From: JBBSAT01 sp044223665
GTDB taxonomy: Bacteria > Myxococcota_A > Polyangia > Polyangiales > Sandaracinaceae
Assembly (NCBI GenBank): GCA_044223665.1
Contig: JBGALT010000013.1
Location: 23,860 to 87,859, forward strand
Direction of reading: 5' to 3'
DNA length: 64,000 nucleotides
In this document: one piece after another, positions 25,954 to 34,608 of the stretch
Numbering within the stretch: the first letter of the stretch is position 1
How the letters are laid out: each line of letters begins with the position of its first letter
The notes under the pieces: model-generated
What the model saw: only the letters and a program-made list of their open reading frames with translations
Databases searched by the model: none
What the model was told of the DNA's origin: nothing
Made by a program: the position numbers and the translations under genes

Positions 25954-27333
25954 GTGACGCAGTTGATGAAGGGCGCGCTCCCCAACGTTCTCGGTGCCAT
26001 CGGTCGGACGCCGATCATCAAGCTCGAGCGCATCGGCGCCGACCTGCCCGCGAGCCTCTACGTGAAGTGCGAGTTCATGAACCCGGCGGGCTCGATGAAG
26101 GACCGCATGGTCCTGCGCATGCTCGACGAGGCCGAGAAGCGCGGCGAGCTCAAGCCGGGCCACACCATCGTCGAGGCCACGAGCGGCAACACCGGCGCGG
26201 CGATCGCGATGATCGCCGCGGTGCGCGGCTACAAGTGCATCTTCGTCATGCCCGACAAGATGGCGGCGGAGAAGATCCAGTCGCTCAAGGCCTACGGCGC
26301 GAAGGTCGTCGTGTGCCCGACGGCCGTCGAGCCCGACGACCCGCGCAGCTACTACCAGGTGGCCAAGCGCCTCGCGCACGAGACGCCGAACGCGTTCTAC
26401 GCGAACCAGTACCACAACCTCGACAACCCCCTCGGCCACTACGGGTCGACGGGCCCCGAGATCTGGGAGCAGACGGGCGGCGAGGTCGACGTGTTCGTCG
26501 CCGGCATGGGCACGGGCGGCACCATCTCGGGCACGGGCAAGTACCTCAAGGAGAAGAAGCCCTCGCTCCAGGTCGTTGGCGTCGATCCCGTCGGCTCGCT
26601 CTACTACGACTACGTGAAGAGCGGCCGCGTCACCAAGCCCTTCACCTACATGGTGGAGGGCATCGGCGAGGACTTCTTCCCCAGCACGATGAACCTGAAG
26701 ATCCTCGACGAGATCATCCGCGTCGACGACAAGGAGTGCTTCCACACGACGCGCGATCTCGTGCGCCTCGAGGGGCTCTACGTCGGCGGCAGCTGCGGTG
26801 CGGCGGTCGCAGGCGCGCTGAAGTACGCGCAGCAGACGAAGAAGAAGGAGAACATCCTCGTGATGCTGCCGGACTCGGCGGCGAAGTATCTCTCGAAGAT
26901 CTTCAACGACGAGTGGATGCGCGAGAACGGCTTCCTCGAGAACACCGGCCTCGGCGTGGTCGCCGACCTGCTCAAGACCAAGAGCGAGGAGATCATCACC
27001 GCGCAGCCGACCGATCGCGTGCGCGACGTGATCGCGCGCATGAAGGCCCACGGCATCTCGCAGCTGCCGGTGGTCGAAGGCGGCAAGCTCGTCGGCGCCG
27101 TCGCCGAGGTCGACCTGCTCCGCTACCTCGTGAGCGGCGAGCACTCGCTCGACAGCGCCGTGGGGCCGATCGCCGAGAGCGACTACGCGACGGTCTCGCC
27201 GCGCACGAGCATCGAGAACCTGCAGGGCCTCTTGAACGACGTGCGCATGGCGATCGTCACGGACGACGGGAAGATCGTCGGTGTCGTCACGAAGATCGAT
27301 CTGATCGACTTCCTCGCGCGCCGCACGGCGTGA
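25954..27333 (+). CDS. cbs: Cystathionine beta-synthase with C-terminal CBS pair
   Basis: The protein has 459 residues from a GTG with GGAGG ten bases upstream. It joins homocysteine and serine into cystathionine using PLP, in the cytoplasm. The PLP lysine lies in NPAGSMKDRM near residue 48, the phosphate loop motif SGNTGAA near 75 and a GTGGTISG loop near 190. Two CBS domains (about 349-459) follow, as in eukaryotic-type CBS, and may bind an adenosyl ligand. The first residues before ALPNVLGAIGRTPI are short, with no heme domain. No cystathionine gamma-lyase gene is adjacent. A cysteine synthase paralog sits at 33534-34442. Confidence 0.92.
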   Translation: MTQLMKGALPNVLGAIGRTPIIKLERIGADLPASLYVKCEFMNPAGSMKDRMVLRMLDEAEKRGELKPGHTIVEATSGNTGAAIAMIAAVRGYKCIFVMPDKMAAEKIQSLKAYGAKVVVCPTAVEPDDPRSYYQVAKRLAHETPNAFYANQYHNLDNPLGHYGSTGPEIWEQTGGEVDVFVAGMGTGGTISGTGKYLKEKKPSLQVVGVDPVGSLYYDYVKSGRVTKPFTYMVEGIGEDFFPSTMNLKILDEIIRVDDKECFHTTRDLVRLEGLYVGGSCGAAVAGALKYAQQTKKKENILVMLPDSAAKYLSKIFNDEWMRENGFLENTGLGVVADLLKTKSEEIITAQPTDRVRDVIARMKAHGISQLPVVEGGKLVGAVAEVDLLRYLVSGEHSLDSAVGPIAESDYATVSPRTSIENLQGLLNDVRMAIVTDDGKIVGVVTKIDLIDFLARRTA

Positions 27334-27385
27334 GCGGTCTTGGACGCGCGGTCCTCGTCACGCGAGGATGCAGGGACGTCGTCGA

Positions 27386-28918
27386 TCAGAGGCCCGAGAT
27401 GTCGAAGCTCAGCCACGTCATCGCGACGTCGACGTGCATCGCGGAGGCGCCCGCCGGGACCGGCACCGATCGCCTCCCCCCCGTGCACGCCGTGTCCATC
27501 GGGGTGTCGAGGGCGGTCGCCGAGATGTCGATGTCGTCGTCGGCCATGACGTCGACGCGGTATCGGCCGTCGGAGCGCGACTCCACCGTACGGCCCTCGA
27601 TCCACACGATGGAGGGGCTCGGGCCGCCGCCGCAGCGCGTCGAGCCCGAGACCCGCACGCGATGGCGCGTCACCTGCGTGGCGCTCGCCACGAAGACGCT
27701 CAGCGTGCCCTCGTCGTCCAAGCACGCGAGCGCGGGCGCGGCCTGCGTCGTGGGGCGCCATGGGACCAAGGTGCGGCACTCTCCGACGTCTTCGCCGAGC
27801 CAACGCTGCGTCAGATCTTCGGCGTCGAGGAGCCGACCTCCGAGCGGACTGACGAGCAAGAGGTCCCGTCCGAGGGCGTAGACGCGCGGGAAGCCCGCGC
27901 TGTCGAACGTCTCGGAGCGTGCGGTGCGCGCCTCCGAGGCGAGGTCGTAGCGCCGCACCTCCATTCGTCGAGCCGCGAGCTGGACGACCGCGGTGAGGGC
28001 CTCGTCGTCGACGAGCGCCGCGATGCTCTCCGCGGACGGCGCATCGAGGGGGAGCGTTCGCTCCGTTCCGTCGGGCGCGATCAGCCGCAGCGCGGGAGCG
28101 GTGCCCGTGGGTGCGAGCACGATTCCCCCTCCGGGGAGCGGGCGCACGACCTCGCCCGCGTACGCAGCCTCGAAACGTGGCTCGCCGGTCCGCACATCGC
28201 GCGCGTCGAGCCGATCTTGTTCGATCACGATCGCGAGGCCGGCCGTGGCGATCGCGGACGTCATGCTCGTGGTCGGTCGTTCCCATCGTGTCGCGCCCGA
28301 CGCCGCGTCGAGCCCGGTCCAGCCGGCGCTCGTCCTCACGAGGAACGTGTCGCCTTCGCCGAGCGTTTCCCTCGGCCCGGGGAACGAGCGCTCCCAGCGC
28401 ACCTCGAGGGTCTCGAGGTCGCGCGCCACCAGGGTGTCGTCTCGGGCACAGGTGAGGAACGCTCCGCCCGCGATCGCGGCCCGGTGGTCTCCCATGCATC
28501 CCGGCGAGAGGCCCCGTTCGTTCGCGTAGACGCGAACCGGAGAGCGACCGTCGGTCGGGACGACGAGGAAGTGCTCGCGACCGATCACGACGAGCGGCTT
28601 GCCGTCCTGGGCGGCGAGCAGCTCCATCGGGCCGCCGATGTCCAGCAGCACGTGCGTGAACGACGCCACCGGCTCCTCGGGCCACGCGAGGGTGGCGCCC
28701 TCGGCGATCGCGGACGGCGCGGAGTCGGCCCCGCCTGCTCCGAGGGTCGGGCTCGCCGCCACGCTCGGGGCCGGCTCGCTCGGGCTCGCTTCTGCGGCCG
28801 GGCTCGTCGGGACGGGGCCCGGCGCGGCGCCCGTCTGCGACGTCGGCGTCTCCGCCGCGGGTGCCGACGGCGCACCGCAGCCGAGCACGACCGCGAGACA
28901 TGCAGGCCACGCGCGCAT
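27386..28918 (-). CDS. PQQ-like beta-propeller lipoprotein
   Basis: The protein has 510 residues. The ATG chosen puts the lipobox (VVLGC) at about residues 9-13; an ATG four codons upstream is possible. An extended Ala/Pro/Ser linker (to about 70) is followed by repeated propeller strands such as LVARDLETLEVRWERSF, GLDAASGATRWERP and DARDVRTGEPRFEA, the PQQ-like (BamB/WD-type) pattern in which values are compared per blade. The C-terminal 100 residues form another beta domain with three Cys. It is likely outer-membrane anchored. The start faces the divergent lipoprotein at 29124 across a region holding two palindromes. Confidence 0.75.
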   Translation of the reverse strand: MRAWPACLAVVLGCGAPSAPAAETPTSQTGAAPGPVPTSPAAEASPSEPAPSVAASPTLGAGGADSAPSAIAEGATLAWPEEPVASFTHVLLDIGGPMELLAAQDGKPLVVIGREHFLVVPTDGRSPVRVYANERGLSPGCMGDHRAAIAGGAFLTCARDDTLVARDLETLEVRWERSFPGPRETLGEGDTFLVRTSAGWTGLDAASGATRWERPTTSMTSAIATAGLAIVIEQDRLDARDVRTGEPRFEAAYAGEVVRPLPGGGIVLAPTGTAPALRLIAPDGTERTLPLDAPSAESIAALVDDEALTAVVQLAARRMEVRRYDLASEARTARSETFDSAGFPRVYALGRDLLLVSPLGGRLLDAEDLTQRWLGEDVGECRTLVPWRPTTQAAPALACLDDEGTLSVFVASATQVTRHRVRVSGSTRCGGGPSPSIVWIEGRTVESRSDGRYRVDVMADDDIDISATALDTPMDTACTGGRRSVPVPAGASAMHVDVAMTWLSFDISGL

Positions 28919-28994
28919 GACGGCGAGCATCTCATGGCGCCATCCCTCACGCGAAGGCGCTCGAACGGCGGGCCCGCGCCGCGCGCCGATCGGT

Positions 28995-29052
28995 GTGCAG
29001 CGCGCTGCACGCGGTGCCGAGACGACCTCGTGCGGCGTGCAGCCCGCTGCAC
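28995..29052. promoter_or_regulatory. Two 16-bp palindromes, 42 bp apart, in a divergent promoter region
   Basis: GTGCAGCGCGCTGCAC at 28995-29010 is a perfect palindrome. GTGCAGCCCGCTGCAC at 29037-29052 differs from it by one base. The centre-to-centre distance is 42 bp, close to four helical turns, so two dimers would lie on the same DNA face. They sit between the minus-strand propeller gene (start 28918) and the plus-strand lipoprotein (start 29124). This is the arrangement of a repressor or activator operator pair; the regulator is not identified. Confidence 0.55.
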
Positions 29053-29123
29053 GTGGAGCGCTCGTTTCCGCACGAATCGTCACGGCACGACCGTTGCGCT
29101 CGGTCGCGGGCAGGAGGGGACTC

Positions 29124-29651
29124 ATGCCCATCGCCACCACCCGCGCTCTCGTCACCACTCGCGTTCTCGTCGCCAGCCTCGCTCTCGGTTCCGCTTCGCT
29201 CGTCGGCTGCGCCACCAGCGAGGCGCCGCTCGACGGCACCTTCGCCGGCACGAGCACGATTCCCCTGCCGTCGCCGCCCCTGCCGATGCTCGATCTCACG
29301 ATCGACTCGGTGCTCGATCTCGACGCCGCGACCTCGCGCTTCACGCTCGACATGGATCTCGCGGCGGACGTCCTCACCGACGAGATGCACGTGACGGGCA
29401 CCTACGTCACCGCGAACGGCATGCTCACGCTCCGGCCGGAGACGATCACGGCCAGCCCCGGAAGCGCGCCTTCCACGGCCGAGGACGGCGCGCACTGCAT
29501 CGCGCTCGCAGGATTCGCCCAGACCGTGGTGTGCCTGCCCGAGAGCACGAGCGCGTACACGCTCAGCGGTAACCAGCTCTCGTTCACGCTCCAGGACCGC
29601 ATCGCCGACGTGGACGGCTCGGTCGCGATGACGCTCACGCGCGCCATGTGA
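29124..29651 (+). CDS. Small lipoprotein of unknown function
   Basis: The protein has 175 residues from an ATG preceded by a strong Shine-Dalgarno (AGGAGGGG). The signal peptide ends in the lipobox SLVGC. The body is beta-rich with even strands (LDLTIDSVLDLDAATSRF, TLDMDLAADVLTD, YTLSGNQLSFTLQDR), like lipocalin- or calycin-sized ligand-binding domains, though no family can be named. Two Cys (HCIAL and VVCLP) may pair. It has its own regulated promoter region with two palindromes upstream, and the next gene follows 16 bases after its stop, so the two form an operon. Confidence 0.65.
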   Translation: MPIATTRALVTTRVLVASLALGSASLVGCATSEAPLDGTFAGTSTIPLPSPPLPMLDLTIDSVLDLDAATSRFTLDMDLAADVLTDEMHVTGTYVTANGMLTLRPETITASPGSAPSTAEDGAHCIALAGFAQTVVCLPESTSAYTLSGNQLSFTLQDRIADVDGSVAMTLTRAM

Positions 29652-29667
29652 TCCGGAGGAGCACGTC

Positions 29668-31050
29668 ATGGCCTTCGGACGCCGCCGCTTCGTCGCATCG
29701 CTCACGGCTGGCTCGGCCGCGTACCTCGCCGGCTGCACGCCGAGTGGTGTCGTCGCGCCCGCCGGCGACGGGGGGACGGGCTGTCCCACGCCGTTCACGC
29801 CCGTGCCACCGGTGCTGCGCTATCCGTCGTCGACCTACTTCGACGGGCTCTCGGGCCAGCTCGACGCGCGGACCGTCGGCACGCCGGTGGTGCTCGTCGA
29901 TCTCGATCGCCTCGAAGAGAACGTCCGCGCGATCGCCAGCGGCATTCGCCCCCACGCGTTTCGCATCGTCGAGAAGTCGCTCCCGTCGATCGATCTGCTC
30001 CGCCACGTGACGCAGGTGGCCGAGCAGGAAGGGGCGGAGCACTTCCTCGTGCTGCACCTGCCCTTGCTCGGCCCCCTGCTCGATGCGTTCCCGGGTGCCG
30101 ACGTCCTCGTCGGCAAGACGCACCTGCCGGGCGCCATCGAGCGCTTCCTCCGCGACCGCGCGAGCCCGGCGGACGCCGCGCGCCGCGTGACGTTCCTCGT
30201 CGACGGCCCGGACCGACTCGCCGGGCTCGTGGCTCTCGCGGGGGCTCTCGGCGTGCGCTTGCGGCTCGCCATCGAGCTGGACGTCGGCCTGCGCAGGAGC
30301 GGGCTGCGCGAGCCCGCAGATCTCGCGCCGATGCTCGCGACGTTCCAATCGAGCCCCTCGGCAGTCGAGCTCGTCGGGCTGCTCGGCTACGACGGTCACG
30401 TCGCCCACTCGCCGACGGCGAGCGCCGCAGGCGTGATCGAGGCGTGGAGCGAGGCGACGAGCAAGTTCCAGGAGTTCGTCGACTTCCTCATGGAGCATTC
30501 CCCCCAGCTCGTCACGGACGACTTCCTCTTCCACAGCGGCGGCTCGAGCACGTACCCGCTCTACTCGGATCCGACGCGCACGACGCCGGTGAACGACGTC
30601 GCCACCGGCGGCGGCGTGCTCCGTCCCGGGGAGTACCCCGACTACTTCCTCGGCGATCTGTCCCCGGCGTTCTTCGTCGCCGCGCCCGCGCTCCGCGTCT
30701 ACCGGTCGCCGGACGCGCCGCCGGAGATCCCGTTCTTCGATGCCGCGACCAACGCGCGCCTCTTCGGAGGGCGCACCGGCGTCACCGTCTACGGCGGCGG
30801 CTGGGCCTCGTACTTCTCGTACCCGTCGATGGGCCCCGTGCCGCTCTCCGGCGGCGGAGGAAGTGGCTGCAGCTGGGTGCCGAACCAGGGCCTCGCCACC
30901 GTCGCGGCCGACGTCGACATCGAGGACGGTGACTGGATCTACTACCACCCGGTGAGCAGCGACGTGCTCTTCCAGTTCGAGCGCATCCACCTCGTTCGCG
31001 AGGGAGTGCTGCAGCCCGAGACGTGGGCCGCGTATCCTCGCCGCTATTGA
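29668..31050 (+). CDS. Tat-type exported alanine-racemase-like (DSD1-type) PLP enzyme
   Basis: The protein has 460 residues from an ATG with GGAGGAG eight bases upstream. The N-terminus GRRRFVASLTAGSAAYLAGC combines a twin-arginine motif with a lipobox, suggesting a folded lipoprotein exported by Tat. The catalytic part has an alanine-racemase N-terminal barrel layout: VLVDLDRLEENVRAI, then FRIVEKSLPSIDLL carrying the candidate PLP lysine (about residue 98), LAIELDVGLRRSG and ELVGLLGYDGHVAH. The C-terminus has the metal-type ending of D-threonine-aldolase-like proteins (YYHPVSSDV). The substrate is unknown; D-amino-acid or hydroxy-amino-acid processing is plausible. A repeat element begins at its stop codon. 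Confidence 0.75.
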   Translation: MAFGRRRFVASLTAGSAAYLAGCTPSGVVAPAGDGGTGCPTPFTPVPPVLRYPSSTYFDGLSGQLDARTVGTPVVLVDLDRLEENVRAIASGIRPHAFRIVEKSLPSIDLLRHVTQVAEQEGAEHFLVLHLPLLGPLLDAFPGADVLVGKTHLPGAIERFLRDRASPADAARRVTFLVDGPDRLAGLVALAGALGVRLRLAIELDVGLRRSGLREPADLAPMLATFQSSPSAVELVGLLGYDGHVAHSPTASAAGVIEAWSEATSKFQEFVDFLMEHSPQLVTDDFLFHSGGSSTYPLYSDPTRTTPVNDVATGGGVLRPGEYPDYFLGDLSPAFFVAAPALRVYRSPDAPPEIPFFDAATNARLFGGRTGVTVYGGGWASYFSYPSMGPVPLSGGGGSGCSWVPNQGLATVAADVDIEDGDWIYYHPVSSDVLFQFERIHLVREGVLQPETWAAYPRRY

Positions 31051-31130
31051 TCGGCTCGGTCCGGAGCCCTCCCGTCCGCGGGCTCCGCCCGCTTCCGTCC
31101 GGGCGTCCGGACCGAGCACTCTTTGCCGAT
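31049..31130 (+). repeat. Palindromic interspersed element, copy 1
   Basis: It starts GATCGGCTCG at the upstream stop codon and ends GCACTCTTTGCCGAT. The inner hairpin GCGGGC-tcc-GCCCGC lies at 31078-31092. Outer arms CTCGGTCCGG (31055-31064) and CCGGACCGAG (31107-31116) are perfect inverted repeats. Related copies lie at 32656, 35509 and 47923. It could also serve as a terminator for the upstream gene. Confidence 0.7.
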
Positions 31131-31166
31131 ACTGACCGGCTCGGGCTCCGGCATCAGGGGGATCGC

Positions 31167-32063
31167 ATGGCCCGCTTGCTCCGCGGCGGAATCTTCGCGC
31201 TCGTTCTCGTCGTGGTGACGCCCGGGCTCGCCTCCGCGGAGTCGCACGCGTGCGCCGATCGCGCCACGCCGCGCTGGCTCGCGCGCACCACCCTCGGCCT
31301 CTCGCTCGTGCCCTTCGGCGCCGAGATCCAGGCGCGCGGCGCGGCCTGCATTCCTCTCTATCCTCGGGGCGGCGACTGGTTCGACGGTGCGAAGCTCGAG
31401 ATCGGCGTGCTCGTGGCGCTCTCGCCCGTCTACGTGCAGGGCGGCGGCTACGTGCAGCTCACGCCGACGAACCTCGTCTCGTTCCGGCTCGAGGCGGTGG
31501 GCATCGACTACTGGCCTCTGCCGCTCGACGGCGCCGGCTACTACGCGCTGCCCTCGGCGGACACGCCGCGGAACGAGACCACGCTCGCGGCCGCGCTCGG
31601 AACGAGCGCCACCGGCTACACGCTGCGCGCGGTCACGGTGCTCCAGGCCACCATCCCGATCGAGCCCCTCGCGCTGCTCGTGCAGAGCACCTTCTTCGGC
31701 GAGCACACGGAGATCGGGCCGGGCGCCTACTTCGTGAACCTCCAGGTCGATCAGATCCAGCGCCGCGCCGATCTCGTCTTCGGCAACGACAGCGTGCTGG
31801 TCCTCGAGTTTCCGGTCGCGCTGACCGGCGGACCCTCGATCCGAGTCGGGGGCTACGAGTCCTACCGGCACGTGCTCGCGACCGACGGCTCGGGCAACCA
31901 GGCCGGTGGGGTGGTGGCCCTCGGCTGGTCGCACGTCGTGCCCGAGATCGCGTGGATGGAGATCGGCCTCCGCGGCGGCGGCTACACGTACCACCCGATC
32001 CGCACCGGCGAATTCACGCTCGCCGCGTGGTGCTCCCTCGAGCTCGATCTCGGTCCGATCTGA
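31167..32063 (+). CDS. Exported barrel-like protein
   Basis: The protein has 298 residues from an ATG with CAGGGGGA upstream. A signal peptide (FALVLVVVTPGLASA) is followed by ESHACADRATP. Even amphipathic strands then run throughout (TTLGLSLVPFGAEIQARG, KLEIGVLVALSPVYVQGG, SFRLEAVGIDYWPLPL, FTLAAWCSLELDLGPI), characteristic of an outer-membrane beta barrel or a barrel-like periplasmic protein. Three Cys are present. No named family is recognised. It stands alone between a repeat element and a convergent lipoprotein gene. Confidence 0.65.
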   Translation: MARLLRGGIFALVLVVVTPGLASAESHACADRATPRWLARTTLGLSLVPFGAEIQARGAACIPLYPRGGDWFDGAKLEIGVLVALSPVYVQGGGYVQLTPTNLVSFRLEAVGIDYWPLPLDGAGYYALPSADTPRNETTLAAALGTSATGYTLRAVTVLQATIPIEPLALLVQSTFFGEHTEIGPGAYFVNLQVDQIQRRADLVFGNDSVLVLEFPVALTGGPSIRVGGYESYRHVLATDGSGNQAGGVVALGWSHVVPEIAWMEIGLRGGGYTYHPIRTGEFTLAAWCSLELDLGPI

Positions 32064-32097
32064 GCCCTGCGTGGCACGGGCACCCGGCGCCGTGCGC

Positions 32098-32835
32098 TCA
32101 CCGCGGGGGCGGTGGCTCTCGCGTGTCGGTGAGGATCACGCGGCGCTCGTGGGCTTGCTCGCCGCCCTCGTCCACCACGAGCGCGTCCTGGCTCCAGCGC
32201 AGGTGCATGGGCTCGGTGAGGCCTCTGGCGAGATCGCGCGGCGCCCCGTGCGGCAGCTCGAGCGCGCGCACGGCGCCGAGCCCCGTGACGTCGTCCTCGT
32301 AGAGATCGCCGCCGACCGTCAGCCAGACGAGCTGGCCCTGCAGGACGACGAGCTCGCGCGGAAATCGCTCGCCGCGTGCGAGGACCTCGCGCTCGGTCGG
32401 GCGCTCGATCGACACGCTGCGGACCTCGTCGCCGTGGAGATAGAAGAGCGTGGCGCCATCGGCGCTCACAGCGATCGACGTCTCGCACTCGGTCTCGGCG
32501 AAGTCGCCGAGGCCATCGGTGAAGAGCGTGACCGGCTCGGTGCGGCCCGCGGCGAGCCGCACGAAGTCGCACGCGGCGTCGTCTCGTCGGTAGACCACCC
32601 AGTAGCGATCGCCGTCGGGCTCGATGACGAGGTGGCCCTGCTCGCTGGGCGTCGTGATCGGCTCGCCCACGGCGGCCCCTTCCGTCCGCGGGCTCGTCCC
32701 ACTCTCGTCCGGGCCCGGCGGCGTGGGCGGGGCGGATGGCGCGAACGACGAAGGCGCGGGCGCGGGCGCCGACGGCGCCGGCCCGGGCCCGCAGGCAGCC
32801 AGCACGACGGATGCGGCGAGAGCCCGGAGGCGCAT
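32098..32835 (-). CDS. Lipoprotein with propeller-like fragments
   Basis: The protein has 245 residues from an ATG giving the lipobox LAAC at about residue 15. A long Pro/Ala/Ser linker follows, and part of it (GPDESGTSPRTEGAAVGEP) is encoded by a copy of the palindromic element, which keeps the frame open. The rest shows propeller- or TolB-like strands (HLVIEPDGDRYWVVYRR, SIAVSADGATLFYLHGDE, QLVWLTVGGDLYEDD). It is probably an outer-membrane lipoprotein. Convergent with the barrel-like gene at 31167. Confidence 0.65.
   Translation of the reverse strand: MRLRALAASVVLAACGPGPAPSAPAPAPSSFAPSAPPTPPGPDESGTSPRTEGAAVGEPITTPSEQGHLVIEPDGDRYWVVYRRDDAACDFVRLAAGRTEPVTLFTDGLGDFAETECETSIAVSADGATLFYLHGDEVRSVSIERPTEREVLARGERFPRELVVLQGQLVWLTVGGDLYEDDVTGLGAVRALELPHGAPRDLARGLTEPMHLRWSQDALVVDEGGEQAHERRVILTDTREPPPPR
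32656..32717 (+). repeat. Palindromic interspersed element, copy 2, inside a gene
   Basis: GATCGGCTCGCCC, then CCCTTCCGTCCGCGGGCT, then CTCGTCCGGGCC align with the copies at 31049 and 47923. The inner hairpin has decayed (GCGGGC versus TCCCAC). It lies within the linker-coding part of the 32098-32835 lipoprotein gene and does not break the frame. Confidence 0.6.
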
Positions 32836-32906
32836 GACGCGAGTATACGGCGCCCGCGAGGGGGCTCCCGATGGCGCGCGGTGCTGGTGGGCCGGCGCGT
32901 GGTCGC

Positions 32907-33407
32907 TCACGACGTCGCGCGCGCGGCCACGTACTTCACCAGCGCGTCACCGGCGTCGTCGAACATCTTGGCGAAGCGCGGCACGATCACGAACGCCAGC
33001 GGTCGCAGCGGCAGGCGCAGCTGGTAACCGACGGTCCACTTCAGGCGCGAGCGATCGGGTCCGAGCGCCTCGATCACGTAGTCCTCGAAGAACTCGGTCG
33101 CGATCGGGGTCGACATCTTCTCGGCGTAGAAGCCGATCCGGCGCGGTGGATCCCACGCCACGAAGTGCTCGATCACGTCGCCGGAGCCGGTGTCGGCGCG
33201 CCGGATCGCGCCGACCTTGGCGCGCTCGCCTTCGGGGCTGAGCCAGCGCATCGCACGCATGTCGGGGAACCAACGCGGCCACTGGTCCGGGTCTCCGAGC
33301 AGCGTGAAGAGACGATCGGCCGAGCACGCGAGCTCGCGCTCGATCACGAAGCGGCGCGGCGCACGGGCCGGATAGTCGGCATCGAGGTCCTTCAGACGAA
33401 ACCACAT
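32907..33407 (-). CDS. SRPBCC-family protein
   Basis: The protein has 166 residues from an ATG; the frame stays open further upstream only by chance. It has a START/SRPBCC-type layout: RRFVIERELACSADRLFTLL at the N-terminus (strand plus helix, with a possible Cys-Ser-Ala substitution of the usual CSAEK), DPDQWPRWFPDM, then long strands (DVIEHFVAWDPPRRIGFY, KWTVGYQLRLPL) and a C-terminal helix. Such domains bind hydrophobic ligands or act as polyketide cyclase-like proteins. No cofactor residues can be assigned. It is cytoplasmic, and lies divergent from the cysteine synthase across 126 bases. Confidence 0.75.
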   Translation of the reverse strand: MWFRLKDLDADYPARAPRRFVIERELACSADRLFTLLGDPDQWPRWFPDMRAMRWLSPEGERAKVGAIRRADTGSGDVIEHFVAWDPPRRIGFYAEKMSTPIATEFFEDYVIEALGPDRSRLKWTVGYQLRLPLRPLAFVIVPRFAKMFDDAGDALVKYVAARATS

Positions 33408-33533
33408 GGGGAGTGACCGTAGATCAGGGGCCGCGACGGGTGAACACGAATTGCGTCCGCGAGACGTGGACGAAGCCGAGTCGCGCGCTTCATCGACGCC
33501 GCCTCGCGCCGGGCGTAGAGTCGCGCTCTCTCG

Positions 33534-34442
33534 ATGGACGACCGGATCTACGACGGAGTGCTCGATCTCGTGGGGCGCACGCCCCTCGTTCGTTTGCCGC
33601 GTCTCTCGCCGCCGAAGGGCGCCGAGGTCTGCGTGAAGCTCGAGCGGCAGAACCCGGCCGGCAGCGTGAAGGACCGGCCGGCGCTCGAGATGATCCTCAC
33701 CGCCGAGCGCGAGGGCCGCATCAAGGAAGGCGCCACGATCGTCGAGGCCACCAGCGGCAACACCGGGATCTCGCTCGCGATGATCGCCGCCGTGCGCGGC
33801 TATCGCTGCGTGCTCGTGATGCCCGAGGACATGAGCGTGTCGCGGCGCCAGATCTTGCGCGCGTACGGCGCCGAGGTGGTGCTCACGCCCGCCCAGGAAG
33901 GCATGGCGGGCGCCGTCGAGCGCGCGGAGCGTCTCCTCGCCGAGACGCCGAACTCGATCATGCCGCAGCAGTTCGTGAACCCGGCGAACCCCCTCTCGCA
34001 CGAGAAGACGACGGCGGAAGAGCTGTGGAAGGCGACCGGCGGCAAGATCGACGCGTTCGTCACCGGTATCGGCACGGGCGGCACCATCACCGGCGTCGGT
34101 CGCGTGCTGAAGAAGCGCTTGCCGGAGATCCGCATCGTCGGCGTCGAGCCGCGCGCATCGGCGGTGCTGACGGGCGGACGCCCGGGCCTGCACGGCATCC
34201 AGGGCCTCGGCGCGGGGTTCGTGCCCGAGGTGCTCGATCGCGCGATCCTCGACGAGGTGCTGACCGTCACCGACCTCGCCGCCGATCGCATGGCGCGGCG
34301 GCTGGCGAAAGAAGAAGGCCTGCTGGTGGGGCCCAGCTCGGGCGCCAACGTCCACGCGGCCGTCGAGGTCGCGCGCGGGATGGCGGCCGGGACGCGGGTC
34401 GTCACGATCGTGTGCGACGGCGGCGAGCGCTACCTCTGCTGA
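33534..34442 (+). CDS. cysK: Cysteine synthase
   Basis: The protein has 302 residues, usual for CysK/CysM. It forms cysteine from O-acetylserine and sulfide with PLP. The PLP lysine is in NPAGSVKDRP near residue 45, the SGNTGISL phosphate loop near 72, GTGGTITG near 180 and GPSSGANVHA near 266. It lacks the C-terminal CBS pair of the 25954-27333 paralog. The start is ATG after a stretch with no strong Shine-Dalgarno; the first residues MDDRIYDGVLDLVGRTPLV match the family. Whether it prefers O-acetylserine or O-phosphoserine cannot be read from the sequence. Confidence 0.93.
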   Translation: MDDRIYDGVLDLVGRTPLVRLPRLSPPKGAEVCVKLERQNPAGSVKDRPALEMILTAEREGRIKEGATIVEATSGNTGISLAMIAAVRGYRCVLVMPEDMSVSRRQILRAYGAEVVLTPAQEGMAGAVERAERLLAETPNSIMPQQFVNPANPLSHEKTTAEELWKATGGKIDAFVTGIGTGGTITGVGRVLKKRLPEIRIVGVEPRASAVLTGGRPGLHGIQGLGAGFVPEVLDRAILDEVLTVTDLAADRMARRLAKEEGLLVGPSSGANVHAAVEVARGMAAGTRVVTIVCDGGERYLC

Positions 34443-34608
34443 GGGCGCGGCCCCGTCTCGTCGCGCCGCAGCGCCCCGAGACCTCTCGCCTCGTTCGGTC
34501 GAACACAATAGCGACACACTTTCGATGAGCGCGCCGATCGGCTCCGCCCGGCGCGGGCGTCGAGCGAATTCTCGTTCCCGCGATCGATCGGAGAGGTAGA
34601 ATCGAAGC

